Shown here: positions 30,998 to 40,916 of the stretch, piece by piece
Numbering within the stretch: position 1 is the stretch's first letter
How the letters are laid out: every line of letters begins with the position of its first letter
NCBI RefSeq assembly: GCF_900188095.1
Contig: NZ_FZOT01000006.1
Span: forward strand, 124,001 to 188,000
Source of the DNA: Noviherbaspirillum humi
GTDB lineage: Bacteria; Pseudomonadota; Gammaproteobacteria; Burkholderiales; Burkholderiaceae_D
Length of the DNA: 64,000 nucleotides
Reading direction: 5' to 3'
Position numbers and translations under genes: made by a program
Notes under the pieces: model-generated
What the model was told of the DNA's origin: nothing
The model's database searches: none
Seen by the model: the letters and a program-made list of their open reading frames with translations, nothing else

Positions 30998-31627
30998 CTA
31001 TTTACTGAATCGAAAGATGCGCTTCACGCTCTCGATCCGTATGATTTGAACCACCACTTCATGTGTTAATTCGCCAGTGAATGCCAAGACCTTCAATTGT
31101 CCGTTCGGCAATCTGATCACTGTTCCCGAGTGAGTGTCATTTAAAAGTACTGCAATATCACCGGGCCGCGCTTGCGCTTTTCCCACTTCTATTGCGTCTT
31201 TCCTTGCTGCTTTAATCATGTCAGGGACATAGGAGGGGGTAATCCCAACAGGGTGCAAGCCCCCACTGACACGAATGAAATTTGTCATGGTTGCGCAAAT
31301 CTGATTGGCTGGAACAGGACCAGGCAGTCCAATCGCCTTTGAAATTTGTGCTAAGCGAGCCGGAGTGATTTGTACCGTGACTTCGGTCCAATCTCTGGGA
31401 TCGGACGATTTGTCGTCTTGGGCTTTATTCAGTATAGAAGAAGCGCCAAGTTGCTGTAGAAAACTTACCGCTGCTTGCTGGATTTTTGTCTCGGAATTCG
31501 CCGTGCCAAGTCGGTAAGGCAGCATTGTGCCGTCTGCACCCGGCATGCCCGCAACAAGTACAGGACTTGAGCTTGAAGTTATTGGATTTCGAATGATAGA
31601 CGCGCTTTCGATCGCTCTTGTACTCAT
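30998..31627 (-). CDS. Papain/NlpC-like putative cysteine hydrolase, paralog 2
   Basis: 209 residues, collinear with the gene at 30253-30873 over its full length. Shared features: N-terminal PVLVAG..GADGTMLPY, Cys111 in QICATMTNFIRV, the TPSYVPDM turn, RPGDIAVL (Asp157), His166 in THSGTVIRLPNGQLKVLAFTG. Identity looks like 40-50% by eye, highest around the Cys and His segments, which implies a selected active site. No signal peptide. The start follows CGGGA weakly. Tandem duplication in a low-GC insert suggests a mobile or effector-like trait; no immunity-type or secretion gene is adjacent. Function unproven. Confidence 0.72.
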   Translation of the reverse strand: MSTRAIESASIIRNPITSSSSPVLVAGMPGADGTMLPYRLGTANSETKIQQAAVSFLQQLGASSILNKAQDDKSSDPRDWTEVTVQITPARLAQISKAIGLPGPVPANQICATMTNFIRVSGGLHPVGITPSYVPDMIKAARKDAIEVGKAQARPGDIAVLLNDTHSGTVIRLPNGQLKVLAFTGELTHEVVVQIIRIESVKRIFRFSK

Positions 31628-32075
31628 GTCTTATCCCGAATTAAGCAGAAAAAGTTTCTACCGAAGTCGAACCGGGACGAGCAAATTGCATGCCAGTTTA
31701 TTTCTCGCAAGGAATGGATGCAGCTGCCGAATCCGCATTGATTGGCTGGGAGAGGAAGAGATTCTTGATCCCTTCACCAAGCATCTAATAAGGATGTAGT
31801 TGCTACGCCGGCAAATTAAACTTGAAAGTTAAAGGAGGCGCTGAGCCGATTGTGGATGCAAATGTTGCTGGCAGTTGTGCAAAGCAGCTTCAGCTTGGCA
31901 GACCTGCTCGATCAAAATGATTCGCTTCTCGATTTCGAAGTGATGCGAGGACTATAGTTTCGAAGAGGCGGCCACCTTACCCAGAAATGGAAATGGAATG
32001 ATGTGGCGGCCGATGGACGCGGTAGTCGGACGACCAGCGAGCTAATCTGAAGCCAACTGGCCGAGCACCTGTTCG
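31628..32075. other. 448-base non-coding stretch of the AT-rich insert
   Basis: No convincing gene. It holds the upstream region of the paralog at 31627 and lower-GC sequence up to the nadB stop. A minus-strand open frame of about 40 codons (31829-31951) reads like an amphipathic helix (FEIEKRIILIEQVCQAEAAL, then a short His/Gln-rich tail), but it has no start codon or ribosome site. It may be a gene remnant. Confidence 0.4.
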
Positions 32076-33701
32076 TTATATCCCGATGCTCTCCCGACTC
32101 GCCCGCCGCGCAGGCGTCAGCACCGTCGGCAGCGCCTTCGGCAAGGTATTAGGAAAATCCCGGCTGTAATGCAGCCCGCGGCTCTCCCGCCGCTGCAGCG
32201 CGCTGTCCACCATCAGCGTCGCCACGTCCACCAGATTGCGCAGTTCCAGCAGGTCGCGGGTGATGCGGAACTTGTCGTAGTACTCGTAGATTTCGTCGCG
32301 CAGCAGGCGCAGGCGGTGGTGCGCCCGTTCCAGTCGCTTGTTGGTGCGCACGATGCCGACGTAATTCCACATGAAGCGGCGCAGCTCGTCCCAGTTCTGG
32401 GTGATGACGACTTCCTCGTCCGCGTCGGTGACGCGGCTTTCGTCCCAGGCCGGCAGATCGGGCAGCGCGGAAACAGCATCAGCCTCGATATGCTGGGCAG
32501 CAGAACGACCGAGCACCACGCACTCCAGCAGCGAGTTGCTGGCGAGGCGGTTGGCGCCATGCAGTCCGGTATAGGCGGTTTCGCCGACGGCGTAGAGGCC
32601 GGGCAGGTCGGTGCGGCCGCTCATGTCGGTCACCACGCCGCCGCAGGTGTAGTGCGCCGCCGGCACCACCGGGATCGGCTGGCGGGTGATGTCGATGCCG
32701 AACTCCAGGCAGCGCGCATGGATGGTCGGGAAGTGCTCCTTGATGAATGCCGACGGCTGGTGGCTGATGTCGAGCTCGACGTAATCCAGGCCGCGCTTCT
32801 TCATCTCGTAATCGATGGTGCGGGCGACGATGTCGCGCGGCGCCAGTTCGGCGCGCTCGTCATGTTCCGGCATGAAGCGCTTGCCTGCAGCGGCGCCCGC
32901 CTGCGGCGGCAGCTTCAGGATGCCGCCTTCGCCGCGCACCGCCTCGCTGATGAGGAAGGACTTGGCGAAGGGATGGTAGAGGCAGGTCGGATGGAACTGC
33001 ACGAACTCCATGTTCGCCACGCGGCAGCCGGCGCGCCAGGCCATAGCGATGCCGTCGCCGGTGGCGGTGTCCGGATTGGTGGTGTAGAGATAGACCTTGC
33101 CGGCGCCGCCGGTGGCCAGCACGGTATGCGGCGCGGCCAAGGTCTTCACCTCGCCGCTGTTGACGTCCTGCACGTAGAGGCCGACGCAGCGCGGCGTGCC
33201 GTCCGCGCCGGGCAGGCGGTCGGAACGGATCACGTCGATGGCGCAATGGTCTTCCAGCACGGTGATGTTCGGATGCTGGCGCACCTTCTGCTCCAGCGTC
33301 ACCTGAACCGCATGGCCGGTGGCGTCGGCGGCATGGATGATGCGCCGCTGGCTGTGACCGCCTTCGCGGGTGAGGTGGTAGCCGAGCTCGGCGGCCGGAT
33401 CGGGCGTGAAGGGCACGCCTTGCTCGATCAGCCAGTCGATCGCCTCGCGCCCATGCTCGACGATGTAGCGGGTGGCCGCCTCGTCGCACAGGCCGGCGCC
33501 GGCGATCAGCGTGTCCTGCACATGCTGCTCATGGCTGTCGCCGGAATCGAGCACCGCCGCGATGCCGCCCTGGGCCCAGTCGCTCGCGCCGTCCAGCATC
33601 TTGCGCTTCGAAATCACCACCACCTTGCGCGACTTCGCGAGGTGCAGCGCCACCGAGAGACCGGCCAGACCGGTGCCGATAATTGCCACGTCGAATTTCA
33701 T
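32076..33701 (-). CDS. nadB: L-aspartate oxidase NadB
   Basis: 541-residue FAD enzyme oxidising L-aspartate to iminoaspartate, the substrate of NadA. N-terminal dinucleotide-binding motif [16 protein letters not shown], then [21 protein letters not shown], the active-site region [10 protein letters not shown] and a C-terminal helical domain, all as in NadB rather than succinate dehydrogenase. I prefer the ATG ending at 33701 (MKFDVAII), since the alternative at 33728 would leave only 37 bases to the divergent acylase frame; neither has a strong ribosome site. It is convergent with nadA across the AT-rich insert. Confidence 0.93.
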   Translation of the reverse strand: MKFDVAIIGTGLAGLSVALHLAKSRKVVVISKRKMLDGASDWAQGGIAAVLDSGDSHEQHVQDTLIAGAGLCDEAATRYIVEHGREAIDWLIEQGVPFTPDPAAELGYHLTREGGHSQRRIIHAADATGHAVQVTLEQKVRQHPNITVLEDHCAIDVIRSDRLPGADGTPRCVGLYVQDVNSGEVKTLAAPHTVLATGGAGKVYLYTTNPDTATGDGIAMAWRAGCRVANMEFVQFHPTCLYHPFAKSFLISEAVRGEGGILKLPPQAGAAAGKRFMPEHDERAELAPRDIVARTIDYEMKKRGLDYVELDISHQPSAFIKEHFPTIHARCLEFGIDITRQPIPVVPAAHYTCGGVVTDMSGRTDLPGLYAVGETAYTGLHGANRLASNSLLECVVLGRSAAQHIEADAVSALPDLPAWDESRVTDADEEVVITQNWDELRRFMWNYVGIVRTNKRLERAHHRLRLLRDEIYEYYDKFRITRDLLELRNLVDVATLMVDSALQRRESRGLHYSRDFPNTLPKALPTVLTPARRASRESIGI

Positions 33702-33798
33702 AGAGTAGGGTACGAGCTTCGTTGCCATCGATTGAACAAGGGCGCCATCTTATCATCGGGAAAAAATGCCTGCGGCAGCCCCTACCAGAGAAGAGGAC

Positions 33799-36243
33799 AT
33801 GAGGAGAATACTGAAAAAGATCGGCCTTGGCGCGCTGCTGCTGGCGCTGATCGTCGTGGCATCCTCGGCGCTGGTGCTGGGCTGGTATGCCCGCGCCAGT
33901 CAGCCGCGCATCGACGGCACGCTGAAGCTCGACGGCCTGACCGCGCCGGTGGACATCGTGCGCGATGCACACGGCATCCCGCACATCTACGCCGCCGCCA
34001 GCGCCGACGCCTATTTCGCCCTCGGCTTCGTGCATGCCCAGGACCGGCTGTGGCAGATGGAAATGAACCGGCGCATTGCCGCCGGCCGGGTGGCCGAAAT
34101 CCTCGGGCCGAACGCGCTCGACGCCGACCGCTTTCTGCGCACCCTGGGCGTGCGCCGCAATGCCGAGCAGATCTATGCCCGCCTCGCGCCGGATGCCCGC
34201 GCCGCCCTCGATGCCTATGCCCGCGGCGTCAATGCCTTCATCGACGGCCAGCAAAGGCCGCGTCCGCCGGAGTTCATCCTCACCGGCGCGCTGCCGCCGG
34301 AGCCGTGGCACCCGGCCGACTCCATCGCCTGGCAAACCATGATGGCCTGGGACCTGAGCGCGAACTGGGGGCAGGAAGTGCTGCGCATGCGCCTGGCGCA
34401 GCGGTTGACGCAGGAGCAGATCAACGCCTTCCTGCCGCCGTATCCCGGCGATGTGCCGCTGCAGACGCGCGATCTGCCCAGCCTTTACCGCCAGCTGGCG
34501 GCGCTGACGGATCAGATGGAAAAAGTGGTCGCGGCGGCGCCTGTCGGACTGCGCGAAGGCATGGGGTCGAACAACTGGGTAGTGTCGGGCGCACACACGG
34601 CTTCCGGCAAGCCGCTGCTCGCCAACGACCCGCATCTCGGCCTGTCGGCGCCGGCGCTCTGGTATTTCGCGCATCTGTCGGCGCCGGGCATGAACGTGAT
34701 CGGCGCCACGCTGCCGGGCCTGCCGGCGGTGGTCCTCGGGCGCAATGACCGCATCGCCTGGGGCTTCACCAATACCGCGTCCGACGTGCAGGACCTCTAC
34801 CTGGAGCGCATCAATCCGGACAACCCGAACCAGTACCGCACGCCCGACGGCTGGGCGGAATTCGCCACCCGCCAGGAAACGCTGCGCGTAAAGGGCGCTC
34901 CCGACGAAATCCTTACCGTGCGCGAGACCCGCCACGGTCCGGTGGTGAGTGGCGCGCTGCCCGTCATCGGCCGCGCAGGCCTTGATGTAAAAACCCATGC
35001 CGTGTCCTTTGCCTGGTCCGCGCTGCGGCCGGACGACCTCACCGTGCAGGCGGGCATACGCGTCGGCCTGGCGCGCAACTGGCAGGACTTCACGTCGGCG
35101 CTGAAAGCGTTCTCCTCGCCGCAGCAAAACATGGTGTATGCCGATGTCGACGGCAAAATCGGCTTCATTGCGCCCGGACGGGTGCCGCTGCGCAAGGCGG
35201 AGAACGACCTCATGGGGCTGGCGCCGGCGCCCGGTTGGGACGCCCGCTACGACTGGGATGGCTTCATTCCGTTCGAGGCGCTGCCGATAAGCGTCAACCC
35301 CGCCTCCGGCATGCGGGCGACCGCCAATGAAAAAATCGTTGCCGACGACTATCCGTATTACCTAACCAGTGAATGGGCGCTGCCGTATCGTGCCGAACGA
35401 ATACATTCCTTGCTGGCCGCCAGAGGCAAGCATGACCTGGAAAGCTTCATCGCCATGCAGGCAGACGTGGTCTCGCTCGCTGCCCGGCAATTGCTTCCCT
35501 TCATGCGCAAGGCGCAGCCGCAGTCCGAGCGCGGGCGGCGCGCGCTGGAAATGCTTCGTGATTGGGATGGCACGATGGGAGCGGAACGCGCCGAGCCGCT
35601 GATTTTCAACGCCTGGCTGCGCGCTGCGACGCGCGACATGTTTGCCGACGTCCTGGGCGATGCGCTGATGCGGGACTATTGGGACCTGCGCAATGTCCAT
35701 CAGCCCCTGCTGAATGCGCTCGCCGACCCGGCCGGCAAGGGACAATGGTGCCGCAAGCCGGAAAGGGCGGCGGCCACGCCGGAGCAGGCATGCCTGGATC
35801 TGGTGTCGCGCGCGCTGGAGACGGCACTGGAGGAAATGGAGAAGCGCCACGGCAAGGACATGGCGTCCTGGCGCTGGGGCGAGGCGCACCAGGCGCGTTC
35901 GGAGCATCGGCCCTTCGGCCGCGTGCCGCCGCTGGACCGGCTGTTCGATATCCGGGTGGCGTCGCCGGGCGATGCCTATACCGTCAACGTCGGCCGTTTC
36001 AGCATGCGCGACGACAAGGCGCCTTTCGTCAACCGGCATGCCGCCAGCCTGCGCGCAATTTATGACCTGTCGGACCCGGAGCGCTCGCTGTTCATGCATT
36101 CCACCGGCCAGTCCGGCAATGTGTTCTCGCCGCTGTACCGCAATTTCGTCCAGCCCTGGGCGGCGGTGCAGTATGTTCCGATGCAGACGCGGCGCGAGCA
36201 GGTGGAAAGGAACCGGCTCGGCCTGCTGCGCTTGACGCCCTGA
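33799..36243 (+). CDS. Penicillin acylase family (Ntn) hydrolase
   Basis: 814-residue S45 N-terminal-nucleophile hydrolase. Start ATG 33799 gives a membrane anchor or uncleaved signal (MRRILKKIGLGALLLALIVV); ATG 33766 adds 11 residues. The A chain is followed by the self-cleavage site EGMGSNNWVVSG, whose Ser257 becomes the nucleophile of the B chain. FTNTASDVQDLYLERIN and HGPVVSG are family motifs. Members hydrolyse amide bonds of penicillins, acyl-homoserine lactones or aculeacin; the substrate here is unknown. A quorum-sensing locus occurs 24 kb away, so AHL acylase activity is a testable idea only. Confidence 0.88.
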   Translation: MRRILKKIGLGALLLALIVVASSALVLGWYARASQPRIDGTLKLDGLTAPVDIVRDAHGIPHIYAAASADAYFALGFVHAQDRLWQMEMNRRIAAGRVAEILGPNALDADRFLRTLGVRRNAEQIYARLAPDARAALDAYARGVNAFIDGQQRPRPPEFILTGALPPEPWHPADSIAWQTMMAWDLSANWGQEVLRMRLAQRLTQEQINAFLPPYPGDVPLQTRDLPSLYRQLAALTDQMEKVVAAAPVGLREGMGSNNWVVSGAHTASGKPLLANDPHLGLSAPALWYFAHLSAPGMNVIGATLPGLPAVVLGRNDRIAWGFTNTASDVQDLYLERINPDNPNQYRTPDGWAEFATRQETLRVKGAPDEILTVRETRHGPVVSGALPVIGRAGLDVKTHAVSFAWSALRPDDLTVQAGIRVGLARNWQDFTSALKAFSSPQQNMVYADVDGKIGFIAPGRVPLRKAENDLMGLAPAPGWDARYDWDGFIPFEALPISVNPASGMRATANEKIVADDYPYYLTSEWALPYRAERIHSLLAARGKHDLESFIAMQADVVSLAARQLLPFMRKAQPQSERGRRALEMLRDWDGTMGAERAEPLIFNAWLRAATRDMFADVLGDALMRDYWDLRNVHQPLLNALADPAGKGQWCRKPERAAATPEQACLDLVSRALETALEEMEKRHGKDMASWRWGEAHQARSEHRPFGRVPPLDRLFDIRVASPGDAYTVNVGRFSMRDDKAPFVNRHAASLRAIYDLSDPERSLFMHSTGQSGNVFSPLYRNFVQPWAAVQYVPMQTRREQVERNRLGLLRLTP

Positions 36244-36264
36244 TCAATGGCCTTCTGGTTTCGC

Positions 36265-36285
36265 CCCGGTCAGGCCTTGACCGGG
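36265..36285. terminator. Hairpin overlapping the purT stop
   Basis: A perfect 8-base stem CCCGGTCA (36265-36272) and TGACCGGG (36278-36285) with loop GGCCT. It covers the purT stop codon, between convergent acylase and purT genes. No T-run on either side, so terminator function is uncertain. Confidence 0.35.
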
Positions 36286-37475
36286 CGCACCAGCGAAGCC
36301 GCCTGCTTGGCCCGCTGGCGGGCGGTCTCGACATTCTCCGCCGCGGCCAGCGCCACGCCCATGCGGCGCCTTTCGAAGGATTCCGGCTTGCCGAACAGGC
36401 GGATGTCGGCGCCCGGCACGGCCAGCGCCTCGGCCACGCCTTCGAAGGCGATGCCCTTGGCTTCATGGCCGCCGTAGATGACGGCGGAGGCGCCCGGCGC
36501 GCGCAGGGCGGTGTTCACCGGCAGGCCGAGGATGGCCTTGGCATGCAATTCGAATTCGCTCTGCACCTGGCTGGCCATGGTGACCATGCCGGTGTCGTGC
36601 GGGCGCGGGCTGACTTCAGAGAACCAGACCATCTCGCCCTTGACGAAGAGCTCCACGCCGAAGATGCCGAGGCCGCCGAGATTGTCGGTGACCTTCTTCG
36701 CGATCTCCCGCGACTTGCGCAGCGCTTCCGGATGCATCGGATGCGGCTGCCACGACTCCACATAGTCGCCCTTGACCTGCACGTGGCCGATCGGCTCGCA
36801 GAAATGCGTCACCGGCAAGCCGCCCTCCAGGGCGCGCACCGTCAGCTGGGTGATTTCGTAATCGAAGTCGATGAAGCCCTCGACGATGACCCGGCCGGCA
36901 TCGACGCGCCCGCCTGCAGCGGCGTAGTCCCAGGCGGCGTCAACCTCGTCCGGACCGTCCACCTTCGACTGCCCCTTGCCGGAGGAAGACATCACCGGCT
37001 TCACCACGCAGGGAAAGCCAACCTCGGCGCAGGCCGCCTTGAGCTCATCGAGGCTGTCGGCGAAGCGGTAGGGCGAGGTCGGCAGGCCGAGTTCCTCGGC
37101 GGCGAGGCGGCGTATGCCTTCGCGGTTCATGGTCAGCCAGGCGGCGCGGGCGGTGGGAATGACGGTGGCCTTGCCGGCCGTCTCCAGCTCCACCAGGGTC
37201 GGGGTGGCGATGGCTTCGATCTCCGGCACGATCAGGTCGGGCCGTTCCTGCTCGATCAGCGCAGCCAGCGCCTTGCCGTCGGTCATGTCGATCACATGGT
37301 AGCGGTGCGCGACCTGGTGTCCGGGCGCATTCGGATACCGGTCCACCGCGATGACTTCCACGCCCAGCCGCTGCAGCGAAATGATGACCTCCTTGCCGAG
37401 TTCGCCCGAGCCGAGCAGCATGACCTTGGTGGCGGAGGATGAAAGCGGAGTGCCGAGGCGGGAAGGAGTTTTCAT
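36270..37475 (-). CDS. purT: Formate-dependent GAR transformylase PurT
   Basis: 401-residue ATP-grasp enzyme making formyl-GAR from formate, ATP and GAR in purine synthesis, an alternative to folate-dependent PurN. Start at the ATG ending at 37475 ([20 protein letters not shown]); a longer in-frame start adds 29 unlikely residues. [20 protein letters not shown] is the family N-terminal motif, [11 protein letters not shown] the ATP-grasp loop, and [15 protein letters not shown] the metal/ATP site. Stands alone; convergent with the acylase gene. Confidence 0.95.
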   Translation of the reverse strand: MKTPSRLGTPLSSSATKVMLLGSGELGKEVIISLQRLGVEVIAVDRYPNAPGHQVAHRYHVIDMTDGKALAALIEQERPDLIVPEIEAIATPTLVELETAGKATVIPTARAAWLTMNREGIRRLAAEELGLPTSPYRFADSLDELKAACAEVGFPCVVKPVMSSSGKGQSKVDGPDEVDAAWDYAAAGGRVDAGRVIVEGFIDFDYEITQLTVRALEGGLPVTHFCEPIGHVQVKGDYVESWQPHPMHPEALRKSREIAKKVTDNLGGLGIFGVELFVKGEMVWFSEVSPRPHDTGMVTMASQVQSEFELHAKAILGLPVNTALRAPGASAVIYGGHEAKGIAFEGVAEALAVPGADIRLFGKPESFERRRMGVALAAAENVETARQRAKQAASLVRPVKA

Positions 37476-37593
37476 GGGTCGTCGAAAGGAAAGAAGGGTG
37501 GAGAGGCACTTTGCCGTTTTGAAAGCGCGACGATAGCAAATTGCGGCGGATTTGGACAGCAAGGCTGCCGATCAGGGAAGAGCCGGTTCCGCA

Positions 37594-37624
37594 AAGAAAA
37601 AAGCCGCCGGCGAACCGGCGGCTT
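37594..37624 (-). terminator. Rho-independent terminator after the MFS gene
   Basis: On the minus strand a perfect 10-base stem, AAGCCGCCGG (37624-37615) with CCGGCGGCTT (37610-37601), tetraloop TTCG, then TTTTCTTT. It lies 20 bases beyond the transporter stop codon. UUCG loops are especially stable, so this is a strong terminator. Confidence 0.92.
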
Positions 37625-37644
37625 CGAGGGAAAGCCAGCGCTGC

Positions 37645-39303
37645 TTAGTCGTTGGCGTAGATGTTGCGGTCCTTGGTTTCGCGGATGAACAGCATGCCGA
37701 TGACGAAGGTCGCCAGGGCGATGATGATCGGATACCACAGGCCGTAGTAGATGTCGCCCTTGTAGGCTACCAGCGCGAAGGCGGTGGTCGGCAGCAGACC
37801 GCCGAACCAGCCGTTGCCGATGTGGTAGGGCAGGGACATGGAGGTGTAGCGGATGCGGGTCGGGAACATCTCCACCAGCATCGCCGCGATCGGGCCGTAC
37901 ACCATGGTGACGTAGAGCACCAGGATCGTCAGCAGCAGCAGGACCATCGGCTTGTTCATCTGGGCCGGGTCGGCCTTGGACGGATAGCCGGCCGCCTTGA
38001 TGGCGTCGCCGAGGTCCTTCTTGAAGGCCTTGTCCTTGGCAGCGGCTTCGTCCTTCGACAGGCCGGTGGCGTCGTAGCCCTGGATCACCTTGTCGCCGAT
38101 CTTGATGGAGGCGATGGAGCCGGCCGGCGCGTCGACGGTGGTGTAGCTCACCGAGGATTGCGCCAGGACGGTGCGGGAAATGTCGCAGGAGGAGGTGAAG
38201 GTCTTGGTGCCGGTCGGGTTGAACAGGAACTGGCACTTGGCCGGGTCGGCGGTGACGACGACCGGGGAGTTCTTGATCGCGGTTTCCAGGGCCGGGTTGG
38301 CGTAGTGGGTCAGCGCGCTGAAGATCGGGAAATAGGTCAGCGCGGCCAGCAGGCAGCCGCCGAGGATGATGAGCTTGCGGCCGATGCGGTCGGACAGGGA
38401 ACCGAAGACGATGAAGAACGGCGTGCCGATCACCAGAGAGGCGGCGATCAGCAGGTTGGCGGTGGAGCCGTCGACCTTCAGTGTCTGGGTCAGGAAGAAC
38501 AGCGCGTAGAACTGGCCGGTGTACCAGACCACGGCCTGGCCGGCGGTCAGGCCGATGAGGGCCAGGATGACGATCTTCAGGTTGCCCCACTGGCCGAAGG
38601 CTTCGGAGAGCGGCGCCTTGGAGGTCCTGCCTTCAGCCTTCATCTTGGCGAAGGCGGGGGATTCGTTCATCGCCAGGCGAATCCAGACGGAAATCGCCAG
38701 CAGGAAGACCGAGATCAGGAACGGGACGCGCCAGCCCCATTCGGCGAAGGCGGTCTCGCCGACGGCGGTGCGGGTGCCGAGGATCACCATCAGCGACAGG
38801 AACAGGCCGAGGGTCGCGGTGGTCTGGATCCAGGCGGTGTAGGCGCCGCGCTTGCCGTCCGGCGCATGCTCGGCCACATACGTAGCCGCGCCGCCGTACT
38901 CGCCGCCGAGCGCCAGGCCCTGCAGGATGCGCAGCGAAATCAGGATGATCGGCGCGGCGATGCCGATCGAAGCGTAGGTGGGCAGCAGGCCGACGATGAA
39001 GGTCGACAGGCCCATGATCAGGATGGTGACCAGGAAGGTGTACTTCCGGCCAATCATGTCGCCCAGTCGGCCGAACACCAGGGCGCCGAAGGGACGGACG
39101 ATGAAGCCCGCGGCGAAGGCCAGCAGGGCGAAAATGAAGGCGGTATTGGGATCGGTGCCGGCGAAGAACTGCTTCGCGATGATCGCGGCGAGCGAGCCGT
39201 AAAGATAGAAGTCGTACCATTCGAAAACGGTACCGAGCGAAGAAGCGAAAATTACTTTCCGTTCTTCGGCGGTCATTCCACGCGCAGCGGTAACTGTCGC
39301 CAT
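37645..39303 (-). CDS. MFS transporter, metabolite:H+ symporter (MHS) family
   Basis: 552-residue proton symporter of the ProP/KgtP/ShiA type, with about 12 membrane helices. Start ATG ending at 39303 has GAGGAG six bases upstream. N-terminal MHS signature GTVFEWYDFYLYGSLAA, loop 2-3 motif RPFGALVFGRLGDMIGRKY, and GLALGGEYGGAATYVAEHAP are all typical. It has a soluble insertion of about 115 residues (residues ~340-455, with two Cys) between two late helices, making it ~110 longer than the usual ~440. Substrate unknown, probably an organic acid or amino-acid derivative. Three AAACTTACA repeats lie upstream. Confidence 0.9.
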   Translation of the reverse strand: MATVTAARGMTAEERKVIFASSLGTVFEWYDFYLYGSLAAIIAKQFFAGTDPNTAFIFALLAFAAGFIVRPFGALVFGRLGDMIGRKYTFLVTILIMGLSTFIVGLLPTYASIGIAAPIILISLRILQGLALGGEYGGAATYVAEHAPDGKRGAYTAWIQTTATLGLFLSLMVILGTRTAVGETAFAEWGWRVPFLISVFLLAISVWIRLAMNESPAFAKMKAEGRTSKAPLSEAFGQWGNLKIVILALIGLTAGQAVVWYTGQFYALFFLTQTLKVDGSTANLLIAASLVIGTPFFIVFGSLSDRIGRKLIILGGCLLAALTYFPIFSALTHYANPALETAIKNSPVVVTADPAKCQFLFNPTGTKTFTSSCDISRTVLAQSSVSYTTVDAPAGSIASIKIGDKVIQGYDATGLSKDEAAAKDKAFKKDLGDAIKAAGYPSKADPAQMNKPMVLLLLTILVLYVTMVYGPIAAMLVEMFPTRIRYTSMSLPYHIGNGWFGGLLPTTAFALVAYKGDIYYGLWYPIIIALATFVIGMLFIRETKDRNIYAND

Positions 39304-39379
39304 GTGCATCTCCTCGTTGATTGAATTGGTGTGCGAAAGCGTGTCGGTCTACTTTGCCACCCATGCAGTCTGCGACGCG

Positions 39380-39420
39380 AAACTTACACGATGCTTTCTT
39401 CAAACTTACAGAAACTTACA
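39380..39420. promoter_or_regulatory. Three AAACTTACA direct repeats upstream of the MFS gene
   Basis: Identical 9-mers at 39380-39388, 39402-39410 and 39412-39420, spaced 22 and 10 bases, that is about two and one helical turns. On the MFS coding strand they read TGTAAGTTT, about 77-117 bases before its start. Same-face spacing of short direct repeats is typical of OmpR-type regulator sites. They lie in the 361-base divergent gap 39304-39664, which otherwise holds only a candidate thiolase promoter. Confidence 0.5.
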
Positions 39421-39509
39421 AGGCGCGAGCGGGATCCGGGGTCACGAAAGCGCCTGCCGACACACCCGCCAAACCGGCTTCATGACCGTACCGCCTTGCT
39501 ATACAATCT

Positions 39510-39537
39510 TTGCGAACGATCGTGCTAAAACTATGCT
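39510..39537 (+). promoter_or_regulatory. Candidate thiolase-operon promoter
   Basis: TTGCGA (39510-39515), 16 bases, TATGCT (39532-39537), about 128 bases before the thiolase start. Partial matches to both hexamers; no other candidate in the gap is better. Confidence 0.35.
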
Positions 39538-39664
39538 ATTCTCGATTTCATCTTGCCCCTGCGGGCGGAGACAACCCCAGCAATAACAAAAGAAAGCGCA
39601 AGCCCGAACCGAGATTCGGCGGCAACGCTTCACCACCCAACATCCACAATTCAAGGAGCAAGCA

Positions 39665-40843
<1,179 letters not shown>

Positions 40844-40916
40844 TCCGCTACACGTCGCCTTCCATCCGTCAAAGCGCCGTCCGCCGCCGTGCGGACGGCG
40901 GCAGCAGAGGCTTTCC

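Noticed and set aside
31527-31799. 90-codon plus-strand frame crossing the start of the upstream paralog
   Set aside because: Half of it is antisense to the paralog, it has no ribosome site and no recognisable feature.
32169-34748. 859-codon plus-strand open frame
   Set aside because: It runs antisense through nadB and then out of frame through the acylase gene; both real genes have clear family motifs.
37552-39324. 590-codon plus-strand open frame opposite the MFS gene
   Set aside because: Gly/Asp/Glu/Gln-rich antisense translation of a membrane protein; no start signal or homologous motif.
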